NCBI GenBank assembly: GCA_001465935.1
Contig: LNKV01000013.1
Coordinates: 372,001 to 436,000 of the forward strand
DNA length: 64,000 nucleotides
Direction: 5' to 3'
DNA from: Clarireedia homoeocarpa
Taxonomy: Eukaryota; Ascomycota; Leotiomycetes; Helotiales; Rutstroemiaceae
Below, in pieces: positions 44,599 through 57,377 of this stretch; the stretch's first letter is position 1; every line of letters begins with the position of its first letter. The notes beneath the pieces are model-generated. The model was not told the DNA's origin. It ran no database searches and was given only the letters and a program-made list of their open reading frames with translations. The translations under genes and the position numbers were made by a program.

Positions 44599-47518
44599 AT
44601 GCAGCTACGGCAGATGATGTAGAAAGGAGGCAGGGCGAATATGCAAGATGGTTTTGGGTACACCTGCCTACTGTATCTACAAACCTGTTGGTGCCATCTC
44701 TTTCTTCCTGTCTTTACCCAAGCTGTTGTCGTATTATTATATCCAAGGATCTGACGGTGGTTCATGTGTGCCAAAGTATCCTCAAAAATGGTCGCAGAGC
44801 TGATTGGACGCGAGACAATGCGTGCTGCAAATCGCCAGTGCCCGATCCGAATGTGCAGTCCCACCGTCTGCTTTGTCTGGTGGCGACCAGATATGAGAGA
44901 GATACGAGTATCATATCAGATAACCTGGTGCCTTGCTGGTGCCTCGGTGCTTACTGGTTACTGGCTACTGGAGTTAGTCCGCACATGTTTCGCTTTGACC
45001 TCCACGTCGAGTCCTGGCGATCGACTCGCCAACAACTCCACCTACTGTAGCTTGTCGAGCTTGTCGAGCTCGTGCAACACAACACAACACCAAACCCAAC
45101 TCCATCCAACCTCGACCTCGGGAATCACCTCACAAAGGTCGCATCGCATCGCATCGCACCCATCTTTCTTCTTGCTGCTTCGCTGCCAATAAATCTTCCG
45201 TTATGCTACAGCGACTGTACACGAGAAAGCGCTTCTTTATTATGCCATGCCATCTACGCATGCCAATCTGCTGCAGCGAGCAGAATGCATTCGATGCACT
45301 ATGATCGTATACGGAATACGGAATGACATGCATGAATTCGTGACTGCTTTTGTAAGGCGCGATCCCAATTCCGCACGCCGGCGAGGTTACCGAATTGAGA
45401 GGCATCATCATGTACACGTGAAGGATGGGACGGCAACCCAAGCGCCGGCTTTCTGGATGGACTGATGGGTGATGGGGAGGGGAAGAGGGGGAGCCTCTCG
45501 GAGCATCGTGCAGCACCTGTTGTCGTATCACTGTGGATGAATAGAGTCACATGTAGTGCTCATATATATACGGGTTACATAATAACGCATATCATCATTA
45601 CTACCTGCCTTGGTTTCCAGTTTCTAATTCGAACGATCCTCGTGAAGATCTCAGACAAGCAACGAGCCAAGCCTCGAAAGAGAAAAACCCCCACGGGAAT
45701 TCGATCAATCTCAATCTCAGTCTCACGAGTACAAATATCTTGACTGCTCACGTTGCTTCTAGCTTGATGTCGCTAGAGGTTCCTATTTGTGATAGCAAGT
45801 ATTTCCGGAAAGGCTCATTGCCTATTCCTGTTTTGGAAGTTTCTTGTCACAAGTAAAAGTCGCACAAGAAGGAACCCTTGACAGTCATCTGCAGGAGCGA
45901 ACAATATAACTAACACCTTTGGCTGTGAGCAACGACGCGTGCTTTTCATCATATCTGATAAGTATCACATTGCCTCATAATATCAAGCGTATATGTTGTC
46001 AGCAAAGGCTCCCAAAAGTAACAAACGAACCTACCCATTTATTCAACAACAGAGTGAGCCATCTTTCCCTAGTCTGACTAGTTTTTTGTCGGTTCAAGAG
46101 AAATATGATAGATAACATTCTAGGCTTCCAGTATCTTGAGACCTTTTTGCCAACGGCTTCTCGCATGGGATCATGATAGGCTTTTCGGTCGGCTCAGCAT
46201 AAAGCTATCCGATAATCGACTAGCATCCCTATTTCCCTCAGAGGGCTTTCATACGGTTTGTCGGAATTCCCAAGAAGTAAGAGGAGTAAGAGGTTCGAGG
46301 AAAAGATGCAAGAACCCGTCGGGAGAAGAAGCGGTGTGGGGAAGGCATGAAGTGCATCAGAGTATCAAAAGTATTCTCGGCCTGTCAAATTCCCTTCTCG
46401 TCTTCGCCTTGACGTTTTTATCCTTAACCTTACATAGCCGCCGCAGATGAACCATTCTGCACAATGGGTGCAGCGGGCGGAAGCAGCATCACGTCGCAAT
46501 CGATCTGTCTCCGCTGTTCTCTTTCCAAAAAGGATCTTTATAGAAGCCGAACGTTGGCTGACAGAAGTAGGTTCGAAGTACAGCAGCAGCATTTTGGAAG
46601 CCAAAGAATTAATGTTACATCACGTGAAAGGTCCACAGAGGGGTACTGCCTCCCCTCCTACTCACTTGAGGATCCTGGATACGTTCCACCAACATCGGAT
46701 CAAGTATCCGGGTAGAAATTTCCCGAGGACTCGGGAAAAAGAAAGTAGAAGACCAACAAAGATGGCGATCTTGGCGCCCAAATGACACATGATTCGGTTA
46801 GTTTCTGGATCAGCTTGGTGCTTTTGGAGGCCTCCCGATTGCTCATCATCGCCCGACGAGTATGGGATGTCGGAAGTGCGAACCTAGCCATCTAATGTCG
46901 CTATCTGCGGTTGTTTCTCAAAATCGCTATAGACGTGCGTAGACGGACAGGGTCTTCGCTACTCGCCTGGAAGTTTTGAGGCTGGCTGTCTTACATACAT
47001 AAATCGAGGAATATCCCGCGCAAGGCTTCTACACTACTTCCGTCTACAGCAAGGTGCGGAAGCAATGCAATGTTATTATTGCGACAAGCAACCCTTCTTC
47101 GAAGGCCAAAAAAATCGCCCGTAGCGCCAATGAAGGTAACCGTGGCTGAAATTAGGGGCGTTTCGCTTGTAGAGCCTTCCGTTGTACATATTATTTGCTT
47201 ATTTCTTCCTTGAAATGTCTCACACATGACTATCATAGGTGCCCAATGGCATAGCGGCTCCTCTGAATCAAGATCAAAATACTACTTTGCTTATTATCAT
47301 TATTGCTATTGTCTTTCCAAGTGCTGAAAGGGCCAACGGGTACCCGGATATTACAAAAACAATATCTGACATTGAATATTCAACGAGCTGAACCCCCACC
47401 AAAAGAGAACGCCAATTTACCACAAAGAAGCAGCATATTCCACTGTGATCGGAATTTCCCAAAAGACGACAGCAGCAAATAACAAATCATGGCCCCCAAC
47501 AATACTCCAACTCCCAGA

Positions 47519-48137
47519 TCAAGCAAAAACAAAAAGTCCAACACCAGCCCCCAACGCCAAAACAATCATCTGGACCTATATACCATCAGCGCTTGTTAGC
47601 ATTCTTTATCCACTAAAACACACAGACACAGACACAGCACAAAAAGCAAAGAAAAGCACATACCTTCCCCTCCACCCTTCCAGCCCTCTCTGCCCCACCG
47701 GTCAAAATCGGCAGGATACTCGCCCCCGTCCCTCCCCCATGAGCCGATCCTCCATGTCCAGTCGCACACGCCGTCCCCTTAACACTCAGCGTCGCATTCC
47801 CTTTTCCCTCTCCATACCCAAGTCGCCCCCCTAACCCACTACTGCTCGACGCTCTCAAAACCGTCACCACGGATGTAATCTGTGTGGTTGTTGTGGAGGT
47901 CGCTCTGGATGTGGCGGCCGCCACGGCAATGGGAGTCGTGGTTGGAATGGCGATTATGGGCGGGGGGGAGCTGGTTGTCGCGGGGACTGGGGGGGCGGGA
48001 GGTGGATTCACGGGAGCATTGTTGTTGGCGTCGATGGGGTTGCCGCTGCTGTCGAGGAAGGGTTGGATGGAGATTTGCGCGTGGGTTGTGAAGGGGAGGG
48101 AGGAGAGAACGGCGGCTGCGAAGGCAAGAAGACGCAT
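47519..48137 (-). CDS. Small secreted GPI-anchored cell-surface protein
   Basis: Two exons, 47664-48137 and 47519-47575, give 176 residues. A signal peptide opens the protein (MRLLAFAAAVLSSLPFTTHA). The mature part is Pro/Thr/Ser-rich (NPPPAPPVPATTSSPPP and a TTTTQITSVVTV stretch), typical of O-mannosylated wall proteins. The uninterrupted frame would run into a cysteine- and valine-rich tail encoded by intron repeats. Splicing at a GTATGT donor to the acceptor ending at 47576 adds VQMIVLALGAGVGLFVFA and a stop, which is a good GPI-attachment hydrophobic tail. The Gly/Ala-rich stretch before it (GTGASILPILTGGAERAG) may hold the omega site. No enzymatic domain is visible; a structural or adhesive wall role is inferred. 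Confidence 0.8.
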
Positions 48138-48914
48138 GCTTGGAAATGATTGACAGATGAAAGATCGATAGGCAGTTGTTGAGATGGATGGTTCGATACA
48201 ACGTGATGATTTATTGATGAGGCAGTGGATGATTCAAGGTGTATAATGAAATGAATAAGGGGATATCATTCAATTATGTATGACAATAAGGATAACGACT
48301 GTTTACGACTGAAAGTATGACCGTAGCGACAGCATAGAAATGACTTTAACTCAATGCTTTGAATAGGGGAACGAACAGGCGTGCGTGCAACCAAAGCTCC
48401 GAGCATGAAAGCTCGATGTTCATATACATTTTCATACAAGCACAGATCTACCATCTTGTTGACGCAAATTCCATTTACGCATTCTATGGGCGAAACAATG
48501 ACGAGGCATGCAAGAATTATGGTATTTAAAATATCAACCACATTCTTGCTGGCATTCCTTTGAGGCGAGCTTGACAACGGTTGCTAAGTATCGAATTACC
48601 GATAGCGTGCTAGAAACACAACGTGCTAGAAACACAACGTGCAAGAAACACAACGTGCAAAGAGGAGATTCAAAAGATCTTCCTAATGTGAGTGAGGGAT
48701 GTTGTGGATTTCTTGGGCAGAGACCCCCGTACTCTATATCCTCGATATAAGTACACTTTTCGTGGACATACTAGAATACATAATATACACGACTGTGTGA
48801 AAACACAACTCAGTCAAACTCATGATCATACAATCTCAAGATTTCGCCCGACTAGAATGTCCACCAATAAGCCAGGATCCCAGAAACAGTAACATGTCAT
48901 TCATAAACCATAAA
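48138..48914. other. Intergenic region with a tandem repeat
   Basis: Nearly 780 nt separate the GPI-protein start from the stop of the RNase gene. Three copies of an AACACAACGTGC-containing unit lie at about 48611-48660. No gene is visible. Confidence 0.55.
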
Positions 48915-51900
48915 TCATTCCAGGCGACGAAGTGCCTTAACTGTAATATTGCCCATGTAAACATTAACATCCACCAATTCGACCTCAAACTTTTGGCCTT
49001 CCTTAACGTCCTCCATTCGGACCGTATCAGAGCCAACCATAGTAGCCATGGCCGAAGCAAAAGAGGACAAGTTTCCAAAAACCTCTTCATACATGGGTTT
49101 AGTTCCAGCAACAAACTCAAATGTAGCAGGTAGAGGGGCTTCCTTGAAGCGCCAAGCGCGAATCAAGAAATGGCACAGCCATTCTTGCGTAGAATTTCGT
49201 TGTCCAAGCTTGAGCATTCTTTCTCGAGAATCAACATGTACCAACATGCGGTCGACATCAGCTTTCGAAAATGGTAGGAAGTCTTCCCTTTCATTACCGA
49301 TAAGGTTTTGCCCTAGACGCGCTTCTTCTCGTAGTGCGGCATGGATTTGCCAGTGAAGAAGTAGATCTCCGAATCGACGCAGCGGACTCGTGCACTTGGC
49401 CATCATTTCAACACCAATTCCCAGATGTGGTCCAGGAGTCGTAGATGGAACTACTGTACCCAGCAGTCGAAAGTATTGTTTCGCTATCTCAGCTGGAGGA
49501 ATACCCTGGGCATCTAATGACGGCAAAACAACTTCTTGGTAAAATTTGGCGGGATTGTCAGTGTTATCAGTACGCGGACTAACCCTATAAGGAATTGGTA
49601 TCCCTCTTTCATGACACCAACGGGCAGCTATCTCGCCAGCAATCAACATCATCGGCGCAACAACATCTACCTTACGAGCCGCAGAATCTCCGTCTTCAGA
49701 TATCTTGATAATCGGATCAGTCATTGGAAGATCAGAACTACTTGGTGAAGTTTGATCCTCGGCTACAGTGCCTGGAAAGGAGACTGAAATTTTTGCTTTA
49801 GGGAGGTTTATGGTAACACCACCTCTAGCTCTTCGTTGATTGAGTCGAGCTTCACCAAGTTTTTCAAGGATGCGAAGGTCATCTTTGAGGTTTTCGGAAA
49901 GCTTGCTGACCTCCAGCATTTCTCTCTTCACATCAGTAGACGATAAGACGCTCTCCTCAATCTCATTTGTAGTGGCGTTCTCGGGTAGCGTATCAGCAAC
50001 CCCTTCTCCAAGTCCCTCAGCGGCACCACTCGACCCAACCAAATGGGTATGTACAGGCTCAGGGCGTTGAACTCCTGTGATGGCTTCCTCGACAACAGCG
50101 GGTGTGAGAAATTTAACATCGTGGATGGTCTGCGCAGAGATACGACTTTCTAGTATATCACCATTGAGATTCATCTTTGCACTGAAAGTTAAGGAAGGAC
50201 GATTCGGGCCTAGACTGAGCTCGCTTTGAACGAATTCTGACGGTATCATGAAGAAAACCTGCTGGGGTAGGTATATGGTCTCTGTTTGTGCCGCGATAGA
50301 GCTACTATTCTTTGGGTGAATGCGGGATGCTGGGTCGGCAGTATGAATGTGAACCCAGTACTCATCTGGTGCAGCAGTTCGTTCAACGGATATACCATCA
50401 TCAATCTCGTGGGCGTCTGCGCCATCAATACAATAAACTGGTAAGTGGTCAAAGTTCATACGGAGCGATGACATGCTATCCTCTATGGGGAAGAGTGTGA
50501 CCCCTGGCTCCGACTGCAAATTAAGGCCGACTTTGGGAACTCGAAGGTCATAAGGTACACGACTTGCCGACGGACAAGTGACACCAATTTCTTGTAGAAA
50601 TGTCCATGCAGTGCTTTGAGTTAGCGGCAACTTCTCGTAGCGCTTGATAATACGAAGGAAGGTAGATCCGGTCGCATTTAAAGTAGAAAATAGACCAATA
50701 GTACGAAGAGCTGCCCAAGATTCCATAAATGCGATTGCTTTAGACAATATGGGATTACGTAGCGGATTCCGCTTTATGTCGTTTTCAAGTGTTGGCGTGC
50801 TCAATGGTCCAACAGTACCATGAGGAGTAAGCGGGCGTGATCTTCGACTCAAATCAATAAGTCGTCTGCATTCCTCAATACATTGGACCAGATCTTTTGG
50901 CGCTTTGATTGTCCTGCCTCCATGACTCGCAGCCTCTTGGTATTGCTGAATAATTTTCATGAACTCATACATGTTCTGCACTTCTGATAAAGAACTTATC
51001 TCGTACTGTCCACCAGTTCTAGTTGCACCCCTAAGTTGGGGCCGAAACCCAAGATCATCACGCAGCAATGTACGGTGTACAGCATACAGAGCATAATGAG
51101 AATGCTTCTCTTGTCCAGGGATTTTGACAGTCTCGGGTAGGAGCTCGTTAGCTAGCTCCTCCAATGTTGCATACCGAAAGGTGTTCTTGTGGGCTACAAG
51201 GGAGTGCGCATTGTCAAGTCTTGAGCCGGCGCTATGGTATACATCATCAGCCTGCGACCAAAACCGGAGCATCTTCTGTATTAATGGCTTCCCCAAATTC
51301 CGAGGAACCTGTGGAATGATGTTACGCAACCGTTCGATGTCTGTCTGTGGCCGGCTGGGTAATGGTAAATAGGGTCGGAGAACTTCAACCTCGTGAGGCT
51401 CCACAAAGCTGGGAACATAAAATCCTGCAGCTTTGACAGTTGCATTGACCCAACTACCGGACATAGTATAAAACTGTGACTTGCCCTCCACATCGCAGAC
51501 GTATATTGCAAGTTCATTTCTGTTACCTTTGCCACTATCGGTCTTGGGATCAGCTTCCTTGCAATGAAATACTTATGGATGAAACATACATCAGTTCGAC
51601 GAGATCCCCAGAAACAAAGTATCCCCGTCGGCTGCCAATATCGAGTAAATCATCCTGAGTGAAGTTCAAATCATCCACTTCTGCCTCTGCACCCTCATCC
51701 ACTTTGAAATCATCGCCGCCTACTCGGGTCGAGCTGTTCCCGACAAGTCCTGGTCCAGCGTCGTCTTCATTCCGAATGAACACATGCTTATCTGCATTTT
51801 CGGCCTCCCATAATTGCAGTCTCTCTCGTATCGGTACTTTCCTTTGCGCAGCATCTCCGTGTGGAAACTGGTCTTTGGGCAAGGTATTGTGTTCTTCGAC

Positions 51901-52170
51901 TTCTGCTCCTTTCTACGAGATAATTAGCTCTGTCCAGCATGCGGAAACTGGAAAGCATACTATTTGAGTAATGCTGAATGATCTCTTGGAGCCATCCTGC
52001 CCAATTCGCCTCGCCCGCACTTCAGTTATTTTATCTCGCACTGTAGCATTAATCGAGAGGTAACGTCCTTGGGGGCGAACTCCAGTGTAACAATTTGCAG
52101 CACATTTCCAGCATATGTAGGGTTGTGAGCTTGGCCTCCGAACCCGAGAGATTCTTAACATCCTCATCAT
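48915..52170 (-). CDS. cyt-4: Mitochondrial RNase II-family exoribonuclease (Cyt-4/Dss1-like)
   Basis: Three exons, 51961-52170, 51590-51912 and 48915-51534, give 1050 residues. The N-terminus is a basic, Arg-rich presequence (MMRMLRISRVRRPSS), which fits mitochondrial import. The RNB catalytic domain begins near residue 540, with the acidic motif IDGADAHEIDDGIS (Asp548, Glu554, Asp556, Asp557). In most RNase II/R proteins the second of these positions is Asp; here it is Glu. Later RNB features include WCHERGIPIPYR and MAKCTSPLRRFGDLL, and an S1-like end closes the protein (EDVKEGQKFEVELVDVNVYM). Dss1 is the nuclease of the yeast mitochondrial degradosome with the helicase Suv3, and Neurospora cyt-4 is needed for mitochondrial RNA processing. 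The gene is divergent from cnxG. Confidence 0.93.
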
Positions 52171-52653
52171 ACGATTGATTGAGCGATGTTGATGTAGAAT
52201 AATGCACCTGTACAGCGACGAAATTTTTTTTTATCGCAGCCCCAAATTTCACAGTGAGACTCAAACCCCCGCAGCCTACACGCGCTTCCATGTGATCGGC
52301 CGCTGCTGGTTGTGGCCCGTGCGCTGCCATAGACTCATTGAAAAAAATCTCTTGGAAACTACAGCTCTGTCAGGCTCCAAGATAACCAAAATCTTAGAAC
52401 ACGCAGACATATTCCATCCAGCTCAGGTACGATACATCTATCTGTTCTCTCTATTTCAATCTTCTTTTCGTATGATGAATAAAATTTAGCATGTATTACC
52501 TGAAGGAATAACGCCTCGGCGGTATTTCAATGTGGTCTACACCAAGATCTCTGACTTCTTACGCATATGCAAAAACTTCATTCAGCATTGATTGGAACAC
52601 CACTAACAACACCACTTGAATAGGAAATTGCTGAGTATTCGTGTCTTATCGGT
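52171..52653. promoter_or_regulatory. Divergent upstream region cyt-4 / cnxG
   Basis: The 483 nt between the two start codons must contain both promoters. A T-rich run lies at about 52223-52232. I see no recognisable binding-site cluster. Confidence 0.5.
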
Positions 52654-52941
52654 ATGTCGAACGCTACTGGAGAAGGACAATTCACCATATTATACTTTGC
52701 TTCGGCGAGCTCGTATACATCCAAAGATTCGGAAGCTCTCGAAGCCCCTCTTCCACTTTCGAAGCTCTTCGAGACACTTGAGAGCCGATATCAGGGAATT
52801 AGGGACAAGATTCTCCAAAGCTGCTTGGTTACAGTCAACTTGGAATATGTAGACATGCCAGAGACTGGATCCAAGGAAACAGATACCATAATCAAAGACG
52901 GCGATGAGGTTGCTATCATCCCACCTGTAAGCTCCGGTTGA
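52654..52941 (+). CDS. cnxG: Molybdopterin synthase sulfur carrier subunit (MOCS2A/MoaD)
   Basis: This intronless gene encodes 95 residues with the ubiquitin-like beta-grasp fold of MoaD proteins: FTILYFASASSYT, then VTVNLEYVD and the C-terminal DGDEVAIIPPVSSG. The protein carries the sulfur that the large subunit uses to turn cyclic pyranopterin monophosphate into molybdopterin, in the cytosol. The last residue must be Gly to be adenylated and thiocarboxylated. Here the tail is Ser-Gly, whereas most bacterial relatives end in Gly-Gly. The codons for VSSG contain a GTAAGC sequence that could act as a donor, but I see no downstream exon giving a Gly-Gly end. Confidence 0.88.
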   Translation: MSNATGEGQFTILYFASASSYTSKDSEALEAPLPLSKLFETLESRYQGIRDKILQSCLVTVNLEYVDMPETGSKETDTIIKDGDEVAIIPPVSSG

Positions 52942-53719
52942 AGGACTTCCAGCATTCGCCAATAGTTGAATGCAAGTCGAGCCCTGTCTCTCAATGGCAC
53001 AAAATGGCGCAATATGCTTGAGGCGCTTTGGTCATTGGTATTGCAGCGGCTTCCTAGGGGTGTTGTCCATTCAATTCCGCAGCCAATCTTTCGATTGATG
53101 AGGCGACACGCGCAAACGTGAAATCTTCGCACCCTTTTAACCTTTGTCCCTTCTTCCGAGGTCGATGCACGCACAATATGCGGTTAATCAGGATTGCCTA
53201 GTGAAGAGCAGGTACCCAAGTACGACAAAAGTACCATTGCTAAGCACTGATGATGTACGGCACTGCACGTATTTGAGGGGCATTGAGCCGGAGCATTGAG
53301 TCGAAGGCGATCGATGCTATGTCAGACGGCGCCATGGTGCCCGTGTAGTAAATTATTAGAAAATGTGATACTCCAGTTGCTTCCGTACAAGTGCAATGTA
53401 TCTTACGCATCCCGTAATGTTTCTTCAACGCAAATACTAGTAAATATCAGTGGGAGTTTATTTATGTGTAAAAGTGTCAGTCTCCTCAATAGCAAACGCA
53501 GCGGGTTGCTGCACCTTGTCTACTACGAAGTACAGGGGACCGGCTGGCTGCATGCGAACTTTATGCCACTTGTAGCGCTAAGCCAAGGTCATATTAGCCT
53601 CACAACCTTAAATTTTATCTTCCATCTCGGCATCATCGTTTTTGCTCAAAACCCACGGGCAAGCGGCATCACAAACCCTCCGACTCACCGATATTCTCGC
53701 ACTGCAGCGCCGAATTACT
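52942..53719. other. Intergenic region
   Basis: About 780 nt between two plus-strand genes. It holds the promoter and probably the leader of the Zn2Cys6 gene. Minor frames such as 53296-53727 show no family likeness. No gene is called. Confidence 0.5.
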
Positions 53720-56467
53720 ATGGATAATCCCATCGACCCTCGTTTGAGAGAAGCATCATCGAATGCGAATTCATTCCTGCAACAGCAACAACAATCGCAA
53801 CAACTACAAAGGCAGCCTGAAAATCATACCTCAAACACCCCAAATCCTGCGAGCACCACTCATTTGTCTGGCACGTCACCATCTCAAGTCCCTCAACTGC
53901 AGCAATATCATACTCCACTGCACGATGGAAACCAGCTTCAACAAATGTATATGCCGCAAACACCCCAATCGGCTGGGAACATTACCGATGATGGAGGAAT
54001 GCCAACGGACCCTTCGGCAGATCCGAAGCGACCAAGAGCATGCGAGGCTTGTCGAGGCCTGAAAGTACGTTGTGAACCTGACCCAAACAATCCTGATGGA
54101 CCATGCAAACGATGCGCCAAAGCCAACCGCAATTGTATTGTCACGGTCCCCAGTCGCAAAAGACAAAAGAAGGCAGACAGCCGGGTAGCGGAATTGGAGA
54201 AAAAAATCGACGCGTTAACAGCCACTCTACAAGCAACAAAATCTGGCTCTCTGCCGATAGCTTCTGTTAGTGAAAGTCTTGAGCAACAAAGTCCGCATAT
54301 GGCAGCTCGTCAGCCTCCATATGAGCAGGTTACGAATGGTGGTTTCCCATCACCCTTCTCTGGTCATCCTGATTCCAGACATGACTGGTCAAGCTATCCC
54401 AAGACTCCGGCATCTGACAGTCAAAAGTCATCTGCACCACCCATGGTCATGGCAGGCCAGAAGCGAAAGCATGCCGAGACGCGAGATACTGCACCAGTTG
54501 ATTCTTTCATGACGACCGGGCCATTGGGTCAGAAAACTGCCGAGGCTTCGCAGTCGTTGATGTGGAGTGCACCACAAAAACAAACACCTTCACATGAATA
54601 TGCTGATGTAGTAGATCGGGGACTCATTACAGCCGACGTTGCTACAAATATGTTCAACTGTTACGTTGAGAAAATGGCACCGCATATGCCAGCTGTAGTA
54701 TTTCCTCATGGAACCACTGCGGCGGAAATTCGCAAGACTAAACCAATTTTGTTTCTAGCCATTCTTAGCGCTAGCTCAGGAACGAACTATCCGTCTCTAC
54801 AAAAGCAATTGACGAAAGAAGTTATGAGTATTTATGCAGATCGTATTGTTTGCAATGGCGAGAAGACGCTAGAACTAATTCAAGCTCTTCATGTCAGCAC
54901 CCTTTGGTATTGGCCGCCTGAACATTTTGAGGAGCTTAAATTTTATCAACTAATTCACATTGCAGCTGTTATGGCAATTGATATCGGTATGGGAAGAAAA
55001 GGCAAGAGCAGCAAGACACAGAAGATGAAGAGCGCAGGGTTGTGGAGAGATCATCCATGGCGGCGAACACCATATCCCGATCCTGAGACTATTGAAGCAA
55101 GACGGACTTGGCTAGGTTGTTACTTCTTATGCTGCAATGCTTCCATGGGTTTGCGTCGACCAAATCTGATTCGATGGACCCCCTTCATTGCGGACTCTGT
55201 CGAACTGCTTGAGACATCTCATGATGCAGCGCCTACAGACAGAATCTTGTGTCAATGGGTTCGTAGTCAGCGGATTGCAGAGGAAGTGGGAATTCAGTTC
55301 TCAATGGACGACCCACTAGCAACGGTTAGCATGTCGGACCAGAAAGTGGTATATGCTTTGAAAGGTTTTGAGAAGGATTTGGAGAAGTGGAGTAACCAAA
55401 TCCCCACCGATATACAAACGCGTGAGTTAGAGTTACTTTCCCCATGAAACGGTCCTTATTCTAATTGTTCCATTCTAGCCTCTTTGAAGTTGACCGAGCA
55501 CGTTATTAACCTCTACATGCACGAAATTGCTATGCATGTCGATCACAATATCGAAGAATTTAAACCTCCCTTCTCTGAGGAGACATTACATGGAGTTGGG
55601 GAGACACCAGATGTGTTAACACCGGCTCACATTAGCGCTTTATCTACTTGTCTTACCTCTATTGATGGAATCTTCGACACGTTTCTCAAGTTTGAGGTTG
55701 AAGTTATTCGATGTCTTCCAATCGCCCACTTTGTTCGAGTTGCTTATGCTGTTGTGGTGCTTATTAAAATGTACTTTGCGGCAGCCAATCCAAATGGCGA
55801 ATTAGGGAAGGTCATTGACAAGGATAACATGAAAGTGGAACATTACCTCGATGGCCTAGTCGAAATTTTCCGAGCCTCAGCAGCAGATGAGAGGTCCAGA
55901 CCTGCGGCGAAGTTCTTGATGGTTTTGATAATGTTGAAGACATGGTTCCACCGCCAGCGTGAGGGCAAATCTACACCTAATAATGGCGCAGAACCAGTTG
56001 AAACAGCAAAAGAACCGGGCAATATGCTTGGGGAAGCTGCAAGTGAACCCGAACAAAGCTCTACACGTCAGGCAGTCTCGCAGCGCACTGGACAGCAGTC
56101 TAGTTACAGCCCGGCCAATACTCCTCTCCAGCTCCTGAGTGAAGTGGCAACTGGTAACTCCGGCGGTCCCCGTGCGGAGAACCACAGCCAATATGCTGTC
56201 CAGGCGAACGACTGGCAGAACCAACAGTCTTATACAAATTATGAGCAATCAGTGAATGCTATGAACGCACAAATGGCTCAGGGATATGGTGATGTATCAG
56301 GTAATATTGACCCTTCACTTGGAATGGACCTTGGGTTTGCTATGGGAGACGGGTTCGAACAGGCTATGGGAATTACATTTGGAGTTGGCGACATTGGTAA
56401 CTATTTCGGCGAAGATATCTTTGGTCAGTTTATGGGTGGCGGTGTGGCAGGTTTCGAGGGAATGTAA
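53720..56467 (+). CDS. Zn2Cys6 (C6) fungal transcription factor
   Basis: Two exons, 53720-55421 and 55479-56467, join over a 57-nt intron and give 896 residues. A Gln-rich N-terminus (QQQQQSQQLQRQ) precedes the binuclear zinc cluster: Cys108, Cys111, Cys118, Cys129, Cys132 and Cys139 in the order C-x2-C-x6-C-x10-C-x2-C-x6-C. A basic linker (PSRKRQKK) and a short coiled coil (VAELEKKIDALTATL) for dimerisation follow. The middle homology region runs from about 290, with FNCYVEKMAPHMPAV, TLWYWPPEHFEELKF and IDIGMGRKG. The C-terminus is Gln/Gly/Asn-rich and acidic, as in activation domains. The style recalls War1-like regulators, but the target genes cannot be read from sequence. Confidence 0.93.
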
Positions 56468-57377
56468 GAAACATGATATCAATTCGAGCTTTTGGAAGTT
56501 TACTTGGGATTTAATGGGTGCTGCTCAGGAAAGCCTCCCTACTCATCCAGCACTGTATTTACTAGTAATCCTTCACATTTACTCTGAGGATATTTTATGC
56601 TTCGGCTCTGTAGTGGTGCGGTCTACTCTGCTGTCTAGAAGTCGGCTTAACGAAGATGTCAAATCATATCATGACACAAAGCCATTGCGCAAGTATACCC
56701 CATCTATGAAGGCCACCTTAAAATGCATATACAATGTATCTCTCTCTGTATCCACCTTCATAAACAGAATTTTCACCATCTCGAGATCAATAAGCATTAG
56801 TCGTCGCTCTCTTCCACTCTCGCATTGACAAAATGCTCACGATTCCCATTCGGCCTCGGACGGACTCCCCCGAAGAAAAAATTACTTAACGAAAATTTCT
56901 CCTCCGCATACACTAAACATCCATGCCGCGCCTCTAATGCATGCACGTCCAGGGGTTAAATATATTTTCTCCATCCCAAGCGCTTGGCCGAGCTTCAACC
57001 AAGCTACTGACCTGCCAACCAAAACTTGGAAAAGCGCATTGACTGCGGTGGATGATTGAATTGTACATAATATATATATTCGTACATCACGAGCTCAGTT
57101 TCTGCTTATGTGTTGGATCTTTCTGTCGCGATTTTTGTATGAAGAGGAAGGATTGAGAGCCGAGACATCGTGTGCAATTGCGCCGTGATTCTGGCCCTCA
57201 GTGACGCAATTCTCCCCGCATTCTCTTTTCTACTCGTCCTCTGGCCTTCCGACGTTGTACCTATTACAAATTTATATTCCGCCATCTTCTTACCCCGCAG
57301 CATCTACTTAACTTGCACTTCGCTTCTCTTTCTGATTCTAATCTCTGGAATAGCTGGGTTTCGGGAGACCAGAGAAA
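56468..57377. other. Intergenic region
   Basis: About 900 nt between two plus-strand genes. Pyrimidine-rich DNA precedes the transporter ATG. No coding frame with family likeness or repeat array is seen. Confidence 0.5.

Larger units (their letters stand above)
43269..47518. other. Long intergenic region with minisatellites
   Basis: More than 4 kb between the start of the WD40 gene and the 3' end of the GPI-protein gene. Two repeat arrays are listed separately. Long frames on both strands inside the arrays are by-products of stop-free repeats. Frames at 46136-46785 show no family likeness. I see no transposase, reverse transcriptase or tRNA. Confidence 0.5.

Noticed and set aside
44424..45050. 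Long plus-strand frame through the GAGTGTC array
   Set aside because: The openness comes from a heptamer repeat free of stops; the rest has no protein-like character.
46136..46785. Two plus-strand frames in the long intergenic region
   Set aside because: They have no good start context, no splice support and no recognisable family.
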